Below are positions 10,561-22,769 of a DNA stretch of 64,000 nt, in pieces (position 1 is the stretch's first letter; each line of letters begins with the position of its first letter). Source of the stretch: Rhytidiadelphus loreus. Lineage: Eukaryota > Streptophyta > Bryopsida > Hypnales > Hylocomiaceae. The position numbers and the translations under genes were made by a program. The stretch covers positions 32,611,025 through 32,675,024 of the forward strand of contig OX344763.1 in the NCBI GenBank assembly GCA_947034895.1, written 5' to 3'. The notes beneath the pieces are model-generated. The model searched no databases. It was not told the origin of the DNA and was given only the letters and a program-made list of their open reading frames with translations.

Positions 10561-12913
10561 AAATCAAGTTGCCAACACGCCATTACTTGGTACTTAGAAA
10601 CAAACTACAATTCTCAAACAACAACAAGCTCTAAGACAAGTGCAATTGAAGGAGATGAGTGTTTAGTAAGAAGAGTGAAGCAAATGAGGTTCATCCATTA
10701 GGAATAATTTGAACCCCTTAAACAAGGTAGGACTTTGCTACTAGGAAGAAAAGAAAAGACAAATGAGGGAATAGTTGACTTCCAAATATTTCCTAAGTTA
10801 GTTAGTAGTTAGTAGATGCCAAAAGCACTTTGTCTTAAACTGTTTGTTTGATTCCTAAGCAAATTGGTCAATTGGAGCATTTGGCAATCAAAAACTCAAT
10901 TAGATTTGATAGGATTTTATTCTTAAAAAATATTTAGTGAAAGAAAAAAAAAACATCAAAAAGAAGGGAAGAAAAAAAAAGGCAATCCAAAAGAAGAATC
11001 TTAGATCTCTTCCACATATATCTACAATTTACAACAAAATTCAACAACAACATACAACAAAAATTGGAAATGGAGGTGGAGAGAATTTGGTCGAAATGTT
11101 TAATGAAGGTGCTACCAACATGGAGGTTAGTAATTGAATCTTTACCCGTTTCTTTGTTCTTTTTATCCAAAAACATTAGAATAGAATTTGACTTTGGACT
11201 CACAATTTAAATTTAAAATTAAGTTATAGTCAATCAAACCAATTAGATAGTAGATTCAAAAGTAGTTAGAAAATTATTGTAGTAGTCTAAAAAGATTTTT
11301 ACCACAACCATTAAAGAAAAATATCAAAAATTTACCTTTTAGATAAAAAATAATAGTAAAGGTAGATGAAAAAGTAGAAAGTTATCCAAAAGAATCTTTT
11401 AGAAAATCTTTCAAGAATTTTGGAATGTGGAGTTAAAATAGGAGTTAAAAGGATAAAAGTAAAAGTAATTTTGAAATTCAAGGTGAAAAAGAATTATGGA
11501 ATTTTGATAAACTGGATAGCGGTCAAAATCCCTTCATTAATCAAATTTATCAAGAAGGTTAAAAGTACAAAGTTTTTACCTCTCCATTAAATAAATGTAA
11601 AACTTTAAAAGATAAAACCGATTAACCCTCAAAAGTAGAAGTAAAATTCAAAGTCATTTAACCAAGTAAGAAATGATTAAGAAATTACAATTGAGTCAAA
11701 AATGAGACAAAAGACAAATTGAAAGAAGAATCTTGAAGAAAATATTCTAAAGATTTCCAAAACTAGATTTATCTAAAATTTGGAAGAATAGTGGAAGAAT
11801 TAGAGTAGAATGAAGTTTTAGGCAAAAGTAGAATCATTTGGATGAAAGTCAACCAAAGTCGACTTAATCAAGTCAAACTTTAAACTTAAGTAGGAAAAAA
11901 ATAGAAAATAATCAAAAAATCCACATTCAATTTCGATAGTTAGAACGTCTATAACTGACAGATGAAGTTTTAAAAGTAGTTTAGGGTCAAAACTTCATTC
12001 GCCATTATATGTTAGGGAATTAGGTCAAATTCAAAGTTCTTTATCATTTTGGAAAGGGCAAATCAAGCTCTACAACTCAATCTAATTCACTTCTTGCTTG
12101 ACTAACAATTTAGTGGACCTTAGTTTTGACCGTTAAAGTCAAAACCGGTTGTACACACTAACTCATGTGTTATTTTGAACAAACAAATACTAAATGACTC
12201 AATTAGGAGTAGGAAATAGAAAGATTCATTACTTGGAAGGCTCAATTGGATTGCACATAGGATAGACACCCATGAGGAAATCATCATCATATTAGTTAGA
12301 ACCCGGTTGTGTACACTTTATTCCAAGGGTGGGAATAAAACGCCCGCAACCTCCTAAACCAATAATAGGGAGAAGATGAATAGTCATCTTATTTTCAACA
12401 TCAATAATGCAAAAACAAGTGGACATCAACCTATATCTTAACCATAAGGCTACCCTACCACCATTGATCAAATATTTGACCAAACTACTAAATTCACCTC
12501 TTTGACTAGAAGGTCAATCACCCTAAAATCACTAAAAGGCTATTAATTTTTATATAAACCTTCTATGACTTTACGCACACAAAATAAAATTTGAAAAATA
12601 CTAAAGTGCATGTTAGATGTCTACTAGAGGTAAAAAAACAAAGTTTCAAGAGAACCTCACTCCATTTGCAAAAAATTAAGAATGCATTTACATATAGCAA
12701 CAACGTAATCTGCACAATCCGCCTTCGTTAAAGGATCGACTGGACCCTCTAACCATTGTTGGTGGATTGGCCACAGCTTCCCTTCACATGCTTCATCATA
12801 CAATAATATTAATCGACGTTTAGACCTTCAAAATACCCTTCAAAGGTCACTTCTTTGGTATCGGGCTCAACACATCCGACCTGCAATAAGATCACTAACA
12901 CTTGAGCATCATG
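10561..12913. other. A-rich intergenic DNA, no gene recognised
   Basis: The + strand is strongly purine-rich between 10.9 and 12.0 kb, with AAAAGTAG and GAAG words. The short ORFs are Lys/Asn-rich and low complexity. It may be the eroded interior of a retroelement, but nothing specific can be shown. Confidence 0.4.
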
Positions 12914-13105
12914 CTAAAGGTTCCCATGCTGAAGGTTCTCATGCCAACATTGTTCCACACAAGGTTGCTTTGGCAGTTGATAAGGCCCAACTTCTTCTTC
13001 AGGAGGTTCATGTGATAGTATAAAACCTAACGGCAAAAAAGGTGGATTTGGTAGTTGTGACAAAGAAAACTCAAATTTTGCTTCCGATTGAAGCTCTTCA
13101 TCTTG
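12914..13105 (-). pseudogene. Possible coding remnant or terminal exon, unknown product
   Basis: On the minus strand 63 codons stay open from 13105 down to a TAG at 12914-12916. The peptide is Glu/Pro/Leu-rich with unbiased composition (motifs FSLSQLPNPPF and HEPPEEEVGPYQLP), unlike the Lys/Phe-rich noise around it. Just upstream on that strand is a T-run ending in TAG that would serve as a splice acceptor. Beyond the stop the homology-like composition continues in other frames. It could be a decayed gene or transposon fragment; I do not recognise the family. Confidence 0.2.
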
Positions 13106-13339
13106 AGACTAAAAAAACCCTCCAATTCGACATATTGAAATCTAAAGTAAAAAACAAAAAAAATTAAATCAAGCAGATGAAGCTCAAAAGTAGTTGCATC
13201 TTCTTAAATAGATGGTATGCTTATAAGAAGAAGGCATCACCTTGAAGCTACTTAACATGAAGTCATTTTTTTTTTCATATTATTATAATTAAATCTATTA
13301 AAAATAAGATAATACTATATCTTTTTACATTTTTTGTAG

Positions 13340-13546
13340 ATTTCTTTTTCTACTCGGTCAACGTGAAAATTATGTTTAAGATGGCATAACTTTTGCTCCC
13401 AAGCACCAGTTGATATAAAAATTATATTTCCATGAAGCTAATAAGTTTTCCTATCTTATCAAAAAGTTTCACTAAAAATTGACATAATAGGAACTTGATC
13501 AAAATCCATTTTGTCCCTCGAAGGAACAATAGTCTTTAGGGGTTAA
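13340..13546 (-). mobile_element. TTAA-family element, truncated copy
   Basis: It ends GTCCCTCGAAGGAAC...CTTTAGGGGTTAA at 13546. Inward it carries ATTTTGTCCC, TTTTTAGTG-type and TTGCTCCCAAGCACCAG blocks. These match, in inverse order, the left end of the copy at 48393-49324 (GTCCCCTCGGGGGAC, then GGTGCCTTGGAGCAAAAG). No left terminus was found before about 13340. Confidence 0.7.
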
Positions 13547-16500
13547 TTAATTTAATGTGCTTGTGTCTATATTGATTGTGGTTCATAAGGTTGATCCATT
13601 CGCCATATACCGTGGCTCTCATTGCAGTGCATTTCCCAATCATTTGTTTTGTTCCACTGTTCTCAAATCTACCAATAATCCTCCAACTTCTATCAACAAG
13701 GTAAGAACGAGAAATGTAGTAATCCTTGTTTTTGTCAATATATTCATTTGTAAGTTGAACATTCTCAATTGACTCTTCAATTTTCTGCTCACTCCTTAAA
13801 ATACTTCATTGAAAGACTTTGAAATTTCTTCATCATTGGTCTCATGTTTGACGCTCAAGTTTGCTTTGTCAAAGTCGCTTGCACTAGACCCCCAGCTTCG
13901 AGGTCATCAATACTCACTTACGTTGTTTTTATCACTTTCGTCGGATTCTTCCTTAACCCGTAAGTGCCTAAGCCTTTCCAAGTGTGTTTTTCCCATGAAA
14001 AAAGAACATAGGCTTATAGTTATCTCCATTGAAACAAAATGATTTTTTTTCAAAATCTAACCATATAGATGTTTAAAGAGCTTGCTTATTAGTATGCACA
14101 CCAATTTTGAGTGCAAAATTGCATAAGAGTTGTGAGATTATAATAAGAGAAATGTAAGTTTTCTATTTTTAATATGTTGTCCCTTTCCACAATGTTTCAG
14201 AAATTTGCACATAAAAGCTTTTTGGAACTGGAGGTGACATGAACAACTACAAATTGTGTTAGCACACTAAAATACCCTTTCAAAAAACTTAATATCACTT
14301 GAAAAGCTATTAAACTCATTACACAATCCACCTTGCAATTGTTGAGATGCAATTTTCTTTTATAAGTATAAATCACAAATAACTCCAAATCCACACTTTT
14401 TTGTTTAAATTTTCAATGGTGAAAATCATGAAAAAACTTTACTCTTTCCATTGGGACCATTTTCAAAGCAAACGGATAAATACTAGTTTTTAGATCTCAA
14501 ATCAAGTGAAATTGCTCAAAGTTGGAAAATGAAGTAAAATTAGCAAGCTTTACTCTTCCACTAATGGACATATATGGCTTTGGAGACCTCTCAACAATCA
14601 AATATGTACCTTTTTCACTGAAAAATTAAAGTTTTCAATAGTTAACCCTAAAAACTGCCCGATTTTTTTTTAATTGGTCAAACGAATTTAACTGCCCACT
14701 ACAAAATGAGCCTGAAATTTCAGATCGACCATATTTGGTTGCCCAGGCATTTAGGAGTTAAAGTAGTCTATTAGCACAAGTGAGCTTCAATCTAACCATG
14801 TAGACAATCAAAACCATCGAACGATAATACCCTACACCGAATGATTAAAGTTAGCAAACCAACAAACTGTCTATCAATTGATTAAACCTACCAAACCATT
14901 AGAGTCAATGTCATCAACTACTACCTTGTAACAAGTAGTTATGACTTTGGTTACCTTCACTTATATTTAGCTTTGAATACCACTAATAAAGAACCTATAC
15001 AAATCATGTGTAAATGAATTATGAGAATTTGGAATAGTATTCTAGGATTTTACCACTCAACATGTTCATGTTTAGATAAAGCTTGTGTATGTGAATGTTG
15101 AATTTAAGTTTTCAATAAAAATGAAAATAGAGTAATTGCCTTCTAATGTGCCGTCAAGATTCTTTAATTTCAACGTAGGTTGATTAAGTTTTCAAAGCCA
15201 ATTTTTTAATATGCGCCTCATTGATAGAACAGTTACCAATTCTCATTTTGGAAAATTTAATGGACACATGTCTACTTACTTCGAAATAGACCCATTGTGG
15301 CTCTTATTCTATCCATTGACAAAAGATGAACCAATATCTCACAAATTTGAAATTACTCTCATATTATGGACTATCCATTTTGAGGTCACCATGTATCCAT
15401 TTCAGAACTACTTATAGTCCATTTCACAACTTTTTATAGGAACACTTTGAAGAAAAGGGTCACAATTATAGCCCACTCTTATATGAATGGAATACTTCCT
15501 TAGTTAGTAATTTGTCCCATCAATAGGCAACAATCAAGTTACAATCAAATTATGAATTCCCATGGTACATTGACCCAGGGACATAGCAATATATAACCTA
15601 TACCAAAAAAATTTACAATATACAAATCATGGGACAAATGTAATGTAGTAATTTGGGGAGATAATTTTGGATATGATATGGAGAAGGCAAAGTGTCAATT
15701 GCATTACAAAATGTTGATAAAAAAATAATCCCCAAGGTACTTTTGCACCTAGTCTAAAAAAATTGTTTCAAATTATATAGTTTGATAGAATCAATGGAAC
15801 CTTGATAATCAAATATCATCAATGTCTACTTAAAAATAAAAATGGGCCAATAATTACCATTTGTAAAATAGAAAATAGATTATATAACTTAGGAAAAACC
15901 TGAAAACTTCCCCTAGTATTGAAATTACCAAAGACAAACATATTGCTACTTCCAAACAAATTACCTTCAATAGTCATCATACCTGACTAGCCACACTAAG
16001 TTTGAACAAAGTTGAGTTGTTGACTTATAGCGCTTAGCTTAAATCATATCCATATTGGTATACATTTATCTGTATATGCTTTATACTAAATATGTATGTG
16101 GAGTACATTCACTATACTTTTATCTTCATTCAATTACATGATCTTTCTTGTCTTTGACAAATTTAGTTGTAATTAGAAACACAGTATTTTCCTAAAGCAA
16201 ACCCTCTCTACTCAACAGCATTGAATGAATTAAATTTTGAGATAAATTATATAAAGGTGATGTAAAACCAATATCAAGTATTTATAAGTTAGTTTTTTTC
16301 AAATTAATTGGGCCTTACGTGAGTGTAATTGCAATATTAAGTGAATTCTCATGTATAAATATCTTATGCCTGTGATTGAGTGATCCTAAATTGACTAGAT
16401 GCAAGGTATAACTACTTAATTATATTTGATTTAGATAATGTATTTTGAATTAATTTTCAAGTCCATTTGCCTTACTCATAGTGCAACTATACATTGTATT

Positions 16501-16757
16501 CTAGATTGTTGAGTGTTGATAAGCTAATTGAAGAAGAAAGAACGTACAAAGTATTATTGAAAATGAACAAGATTGTTAGAGGTTAGAGTAGACTAAACAA
16601 ATTCTTTAAGGATTATAAGACTAAGCATTGTAGTGAACATATTTTGCACTTGGTGTTGGTGGAAATTAATACATTGAAATATTATTGATTATTCTAGATT
16701 TAAAATGTTAAAGAAATACATTCCAAAAGATGTCATTTTTAAGTATTTAAGGAATTT
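13547..16757. other. AT-rich intergenic DNA with eroded element ends
   Basis: No gene is recognised. A GGCATTTAGGAGTTAA terminus (TTAA at 14758-14761) and TTAACCCTAAAAACTGCC at 14642 look like ends of TTAA-family copies too eroded to delimit. The remainder has short Lys/Ile/Phe-rich ORFs only. Confidence 0.4.
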
Positions 16758-17268
16758 CTAACCCTTGTTTTAGATATGAGTTTTAGCTTTACAAATGATC
16801 TTTTTGAACTTGAGATTAGCTAATGAATGAAGTTTAACAAGTCTGCATATTTTCTACTTAAACTTTAAATTTTGAAACAAAGTTAAAATTAAAATATTTA
16901 ATATAATTTTAATGTTGAGCCTATATCACAATCTATTGAATTTCTAATTACTCTATCGTATAAAAACTTGGTTTTTATACCAAGATATTCTATACTATAA
17001 GATACACCTACAATGAATTTTTCAGAATTTTTGAGCATATATTGTATTTGATGTGAATTTTCTTCACTTTTATTTCAAAAATTCAAGGTAATTTCAATTT
17101 TTGTTAGAGAATCACAAAATTTTATGACTTATAAAAGACATACAATTTCATCTTTGGAAAATAAAAATAAGATGATTTCTTCTCATATTTAGTGGGAAAA
17201 TAGAGCTTACAAAGCAAAGGATATTGAAGTTGTTTACACAATGATGGACTCTATCCTTTAAGGATTAA
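16758..17268 (+). mobile_element. TTAA-family element, subfamily 4, eroded copy
   Basis: The right terminus CCTTTAAGGATTAA ends at 17268; the left end is probably the CTAACCCTTG at 16758. The interior (16900-17230) shares ordered blocks with 19050-19420 and, inverted, with 46250-46690: GGGCCTAT-like, a TTTTTATACCA-like block, GAATTTTCTTCACTTTTA and GAGC(T/A)TAC(A/G)AAGCAA. Confidence 0.5.
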
Positions 17269-17421
17269 CCTAGTAACATTGCATTGGTTGAAGGATGATT
17301 TTGTAGGGGCCTAGATTAGAGAAAAATGCAATTTCCAATCCATTATTTAAGAAGGAGGTGCTTGAATGCATTTGAATGAATGGTGTTGAACATTATTTCA
17401 TTGTCATTGTCATATATTTTA

Positions 17422-17985
17422 CTCAGGGGGTGCACTTAGTTCTACTATAACAAACCACGTGCGAACAACTGGTTTCTAATAAACTATAATTTCAACCTAA
17501 AATTTTGAACATTGTTTAATAATCACTATAGCTTTCTATTGCCAAAATTTCCAACTCAAATAAAATATGAAATGATTTCTAGAAGAGGTTGGAAATGAAC
17601 TAAAATGGCATGTTTTTCAACTCAAATAATTATAGAGGACACATTTAGATGAACATTGAGTCAATATTCAACTCAAAATGAGCTTTCAATAATGAGTTAT
17701 TTTTAGGAATTTTTTGTTCATTTTTTAGACAATTTTTTCTTATATAATATAGGGATGTGAAAGTTATTTTTCAGTTCTACAGTGTATCTTTTTACTTCAA
17801 AAATTTGTAACTAATTATTATTAACAAATAAACATATCAATAATTCAAAACATGAACTTTCAAAGTAGGAAAATCTAATCATATTTTAAAAAATTTGTTT
17901 TATTTAAAATTCAAAAAGTATATAGGGGGTCCAAAGTTTTATTCGCACATGGTTTCTAATGGACACTCTAAATGACCCCCCCGAG
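17422..17985 (+). mobile_element. hAT-like MITE, copy 1 (564 bp, 8-bp TSD)
   Basis: The ends are CTCAGGGGGTGCACTTAG and, on the other strand, CTCGGGGGGGTCATTTAG. They are flanked by the direct repeat ATATTTTA at 17414-17421 and 17986-17993. A subterminal GGTTTCTAAT occurs near both ends. The copy at 41824-42397 is near-identical over its length. An 8-bp target duplication with short inverted ends is typical of the hAT superfamily. There is no ORF, so it must be mobilised in trans. Confidence 0.88.
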
Positions 17986-17999
17986 ATATTTTATTTTTT

Positions 18000-18769
18000 T
18001 GCATAAGAAGATGTTTAATCCACTAATCACTATGTAGTGTATTTTGGCATCTTCTAAGTTCTAGCTTTTCAAGTGAATTTGAGCCATGAAAAATGATCTT
18101 TTCTAGAATTTAAGCTCAATTATTGAATAAAGTCGATGAAGTGCAATTTCTACTCCAACTTGAAAATTTTAAAAACTCTTAAAATTAAACTTTGGACCTT
18201 ACACTATGATAATATTTTTATTCCATCATATTCCAAATTATAATATACATCTAATAGAAAAAGTTCAATTCATTTGGCATTTTTTGTATTAGATATGAAT
18301 GTTTAGTTAAATTTTTTTAAATAGTCAAAGTAATTTTTAAATTTCACAAAATAACATTATATATATGTATGTATATGTGCATAACATTCTATACCAATGA
18401 TGCGATATCTCCAAGCCAACTTAGAAATTTTAAGATATAGCCTTGTAAAAAAATTGCCTCTTGTGTAAATTACTTAATTAGTTATAACTTTGTCATGTTA
18501 TTGGATTGTAAAGGAATCCAAATAAAGGGCAAAGAATATTATATGATTGCATCTTTGAAAAATAAATATACAATATTTCAATCATAAATAATAATAAAAT
18601 GTATACATACAAAGTCACCAATTTTGAAGTTCAAAATTGGTAATCATAGGCTTATCGTTACAAAGTTAACCTAGGAAATTTTTTGAATACTTAAAAATAC
18701 ACCTCCTCATTCAAGAATCTAGTATTTTTTGCTTAACTACCTCGCAGATATGGCCTCACATTTTTAGAG
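18000..18769 (+). repeat. Diverged repeat related to TTAA-family subfamily 4
   Basis: Bases 18000-18560 share the blocks GAAGATG(C/T)TTAATCCAC, TATTTTGGCA, GAATTTGAGCCAT(G)AAAAATGATCTTTT and TCTACTCCAACTT with the inverse of 46270-46680. Clear termini were not found, so this is treated as a fragment. The remainder to 18769 is AT-rich. Confidence 0.5.
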
Positions 18770-19438
18770 TTAACCCTTGAAGGACCATGGTACCTCAAAG
18801 TGGATTTGGGATGATTGCAAAAGACTAGTAGAAGATGTAAAACCACAATTTTATGCCCAATTTTTTTAGAGAGTTTTCTAACTATGTTTTTGGTACATAA
18901 TTGTGGAATTTCTCTCATTGAAGTATTATTGATTATAGAGGAAGATGCTAAAAAAAAGGATGACAAAAACCCTTTTTTAGTGTATTTTAGCAACTTTTAT
19001 TTGTTGCTCTTACTTTGAATTTCAAGCATGAAAATAATCTTTCTTGAATTATTTTTAGTTCAACTAGTGAAATGAAGCTTACTTAGCCTAAATTATATTT
19101 TACTTTGAAATTTAAATTTTTTTATAAAATTCAACATGTTATTACAATTTGAACATTGGGCCTATTCACCACAATCTCATGATTTTCTAGAATGATAGAG
19201 AACTTTGGTTCAAACCAATGACAAAAAGTACAGATTATTCAAGCAAATTTTGTATTTTTATGAATTTTCTTCATTTTCAATTAAATGATTTCACAAAAAA
19301 ATATGAAAATTTCTGGATTCCTACAAAACGTGTGATTGCATCTCTTAAATAAAAAAATAAAAAAGTTCTATTCAAATCTATGGAAAAATGGAGCATACGA
19401 AGCAATGAATTTTCAGGTTCTCATGTGCTTGGATAAAC
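18770..19438 (+). mobile_element. TTAA-family element, subfamily 4, next to the Iojap gene
   Basis: The left end is TTAACCCTTGAAGGACCATG at 18770. The right end near 19438 reads GGATAAACC where the copy at 17268 has GGATTAACC, so it is eroded. The interior matches 16900-17260 and the inverse of 46250-46760. It ends exactly where composition rises into the Iojap 5' region. Confidence 0.6.
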
Positions 19439-19439
19439 C

Positions 19440-19843
19440 CCAGCACGGAATTAGGTGTCAGAGGGTTTGAGGATCATCTTTTGGATTGGGCAGCGGGCAC
19501 AGGTCTCCGCGGCAAACATCCAGACTTCGGGTGACGTTCCCATCTCCGACCTTCCAGTGTTTTGCAGCTCATCTCTCAGCGAGGCTCACCTTGAATCTTT
19601 CCGTTTCTGAGCTTCAAGAGTTACGTTAGTTTCCATTTCCAAATTTGCTGCAAGTATTTACTGCAGTTTGTGAATGTTTCTGCAAGTTTTCTTGCTACGC
19701 TGTCGTGCGTTGTTGACGTTCGAGATTTAGGGGTTAACATTCTTCAAGCTTGGAGATTATTGAATTGCAAGTCTCTGTGTTGTTCGGCAGACATTGTGTA
19801 GGGGTTTAGCTAAAGGCAAAGTTGGAGGGGGTTTACTTACACC
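19440..19843 (+). promoter_or_regulatory. Probable promoter/5' leader of the Iojap/RsfS gene
   Basis: A sharp rise in GC begins at about 19440 and the stretch to the ATG is non-coding. No TATA box or leader intron could be fixed. The roughly 400 bp between the transposon remnant and the start codon bound the proximal promoter and leader. Confidence 0.35.
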
Positions 19844-22437
19844 ATGCCTTATCCGCAACAAGCACTTGCTCTTCAGCAATGTAATCCTTCTTGCCTGTGG
19901 CAAGCGCCTTCCACCAGTTGTGGTTATAGTTTGAGTGTGAGAGCGCAAGCTTCAAGCATGCCTGTCTTGCAATTGGCGTCCTGTAGAACAAGGGGTTTAA
20001 GTCTCTCATCACAGAAGTTTAGGGTTTCATCTCGCTCTGTGAACCAACGATGTAACAGCGTCTCAAATTCTCGCGATATGGAGGAGATGCAGGTACTTTT
20101 GCCAAGTTTTGGGTCCAGCGGTTTCTGAACTAGTAAATGTCTTGTCAGAGTAATTGCGGCCTAACGTGTTCAGAATCCCTTTCAATTTTTTGAAAGAGAA
20201 TATTAACGGGTGTGTGAATTGTTCCGTGTGGAGTTTGATGATTTAGATTTTGTACTATTTTGCATAAGAGAATTCGACGTCATGCTCAAATTGTGTTAGT
20301 TTTGGTTCTTGTATTTCACGATTTCTTCACTGTCATTGAACCCTAAAATTGAACAATGTCTTACTTGTAGATTTCGCTCTTTACGTTTACTTTTAGTCTT
20401 GGTAGTTTTGTCACCTCTGACATATCCTGGTTTCAAGCTGGACTTGAGAATTCAGTACTATTATTTGTTGTTTGCCCCCTATTCTAGTTCGTTGCTTAAA
20501 TGCTTTCAGCGTTTGTGTAACCACGAATATTATAAATTGACTAGTTTATCATTATTGTATTAGATTGAACTTGGATTTAGCTAGTGAACGGGGCACATAC
20601 TTTGAGTAATGGCGGTGTGGATCACATGACCTTGTTGAGTATTGGAGACGCTTTGTCAGTAAGAGTTTGCAGGAGAATTTGTGATATCGTTTTCACGATC
20701 GTATGAAAACTCTGTCAGGACGCAGAATTCGACCAGCTGGGAGAGGAAGAGCTGGATGCTTTGTTTGAGGAGTTCGGGGAGACAGTGAGAAATGATGCGG
20801 AATCAAGCAATGTTACATCAGAGGTTGATGATGATTCTGACAGTTTAGCTTGTAAGTCTCCAAGAGTGAGTCTCAACTCCATGCTGTCCTTTCTTGTTTT
20901 CCAGTGACTAGGATTAGGGCCAATCATGCACCCTGAAGGTATTGTTATTAGAACTTACCTGTTAAAAGCTTCAGCTGCGGAGAATCTCAAGCTACTTCTT
21001 CAACTATCGTGAGAAGGTTCAGTCACTTTGTGATAGGGTTTCTTAATGCCCTTTGCTTGTGTCCAAATTTTGAGGAAGACTTAGTGGCATAAGCTTCACT
21101 TTTCAGTGCAAATGCGGTGGGCCAAACTATTTCTAAGTTGTTCAACTTTTAGATGTAACTTTGGATTAAAATTATTATTTCCATCTTATTTAAAACTAAA
21201 TGGGTGAGTATTAAGTCGTGTATGATTTAGTCTTTGATATATTTAAGGATTTGTTACAAGTAAAAAGTTACACAAAGATGTGGCATGACGTAAATCCTAG
21301 TGTATCCCACTATTATTGTTCGGACTAGCGTAGTGTACTTTCATCATTTTACATTGTTTGCATATTCATGCGATGAAGGTGGCGTGCAGTTGCGGTGGCC
21401 TTGGCTGAGGCTGCAAATGATGTGAAGGGTAGTGAGATTCAAGTGTTGTTCGTGAAGCCTCTCATCTACTGGGCCCGTTTCTTTGTTGTCGTCACCGCCT
21501 TCTCCAAGCCCCAGATCGATGCAGTGGGGTATGTCGACAATCTTTTCAACCCCCTTAATTGCTTAAGCCAAAAATAGAACGTTCACTTTGGAAGCTAACA
21601 GTTGATTACAGTAACTTTAAAAAGCATATTTCTAATGTTCAAAAATGTAGGCTATGATTTCTTCTTTCCATTGGTACATTTTGTTTCTTCCTTGAACCTT
21701 CCTAAAAGATTTATTTCAACTCCTGTGGAAATGAATGTGCCACTTTTGACCATTCGGGCGCTTAGGGTTGTAGGATTTACTCTTAAAGATATCTGGCTTA
21801 ACAAAACACAATCTGTGATGTTTGGAGCCATAAATCTGCTTAGTTTTCTAAGTGATGTTTTCTCCTCCTGGTGCAATACATTGACTCACTTGCTTGTGTT
21901 CTGAAGTTTCTGTGCTGAACCTGAGTTAGGGAGCCGCTCCTTTTTCATGTGTGATCTGGGGCGATGCAGGAAGAGAATGCGAGACGTATCTGAAGAGAAG
22001 TTCAACCGCTCTCCGAGAGGCGATAGCAAGCCTAACTCGTGGACTTTGCTAGATTTCGGTAATTTTATGCTCTCGTTCCCTTAATTCTTGTGACATTCCA
22101 TATAATCCAATTTGGCACCTATGAGTCATGAACCTGCGAAAGGAGGTGATGCTCTTTATGAATAAGTATTCAATTGCTGCTCAACTACCTTGTTTTGCAG
22201 CCCACTTTTCTCATCGCCTAGTAGTTTTCATAGAAATCATGAAAATTTGAGATCATGAAAATTTCCTGTTTAGTCTTTCTCTCTCTAATATGCTGAAGGT
22301 GCCGGTTGTTGGGGGATGCAGGTGATGTTGTGGTCCACATTTTTCTTCCCAAGGAAAGGGAATTTTACAACCTGGAAGAGTTTTACGGAAATGCTACTCT
22401 TGTCCCTCTTCCTTTTGAGAATCGTTCTATGCAATGA
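19844..22437 (+). CDS. Chloroplast Iojap / ribosomal silencing factor RsfS family protein, 5 exons, 241 aa
   Basis: The exons are 19844-20092, 20719-20851, 21390-21528, 21970-22058 and 22322-22437. All four introns are GT-AG and phases join exactly (726 nt with TGA). Residues 1-80 are Ser/Arg/Gln-rich and poor in acidic residues until the end, as in a plastid transit peptide. An acidic linker (about 84-126) precedes the RsfS domain (128-235). Visible family blocks are [62 protein letters not shown] and [13 protein letters not shown]. RsfS proteins bind ribosomal protein uL14 on the large subunit and block subunit joining; plant Iojap acts in plastid ribosome biogenesis (established for the family). 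The assignment rests on direct block similarity over the whole domain. No key segment is missing. The ATG at 19844 is chosen because it gives the transit peptide in frame with the first donor (CAG|GTACTT). Confidence 0.96.
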
Positions 22438-22769
22438 TAGAATGGACCACGTAGGAGAATCCCTGTCCTGATTAGGTTTAAAATCAGCCCCATGATGGTG
22501 CTGCACCTGAAAGTTACGATAATGCATTGACCATCGTGTTGACAACGTATATTCAGTTGCGAATCCTCTTTATCTGGGTCCAAGTGCTGTTGTTCTCGGC
22601 AGCTTGACATTTTGAGTAATTGCAAGGTACATTCGTATATTTCAAACTTTGAGAGGGATAAAGTAGCTCTATTATGATGGAGGGCTGAAATCTGAGGGAG
22701 GAAAAAAGGGATGAATTCACTCCATTATGACACGGAGGGTTGAGATTTGAGCATGATAAGGTCCAGATG
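22438..22769 (+). other. Iojap 3' UTR and downstream spacer
   Basis: This is sequence after the TGA, with no ORF of interest. It is probably 3' UTR for the first roughly 200 bp, running into the next TTAA-family element. Confidence 0.4.
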
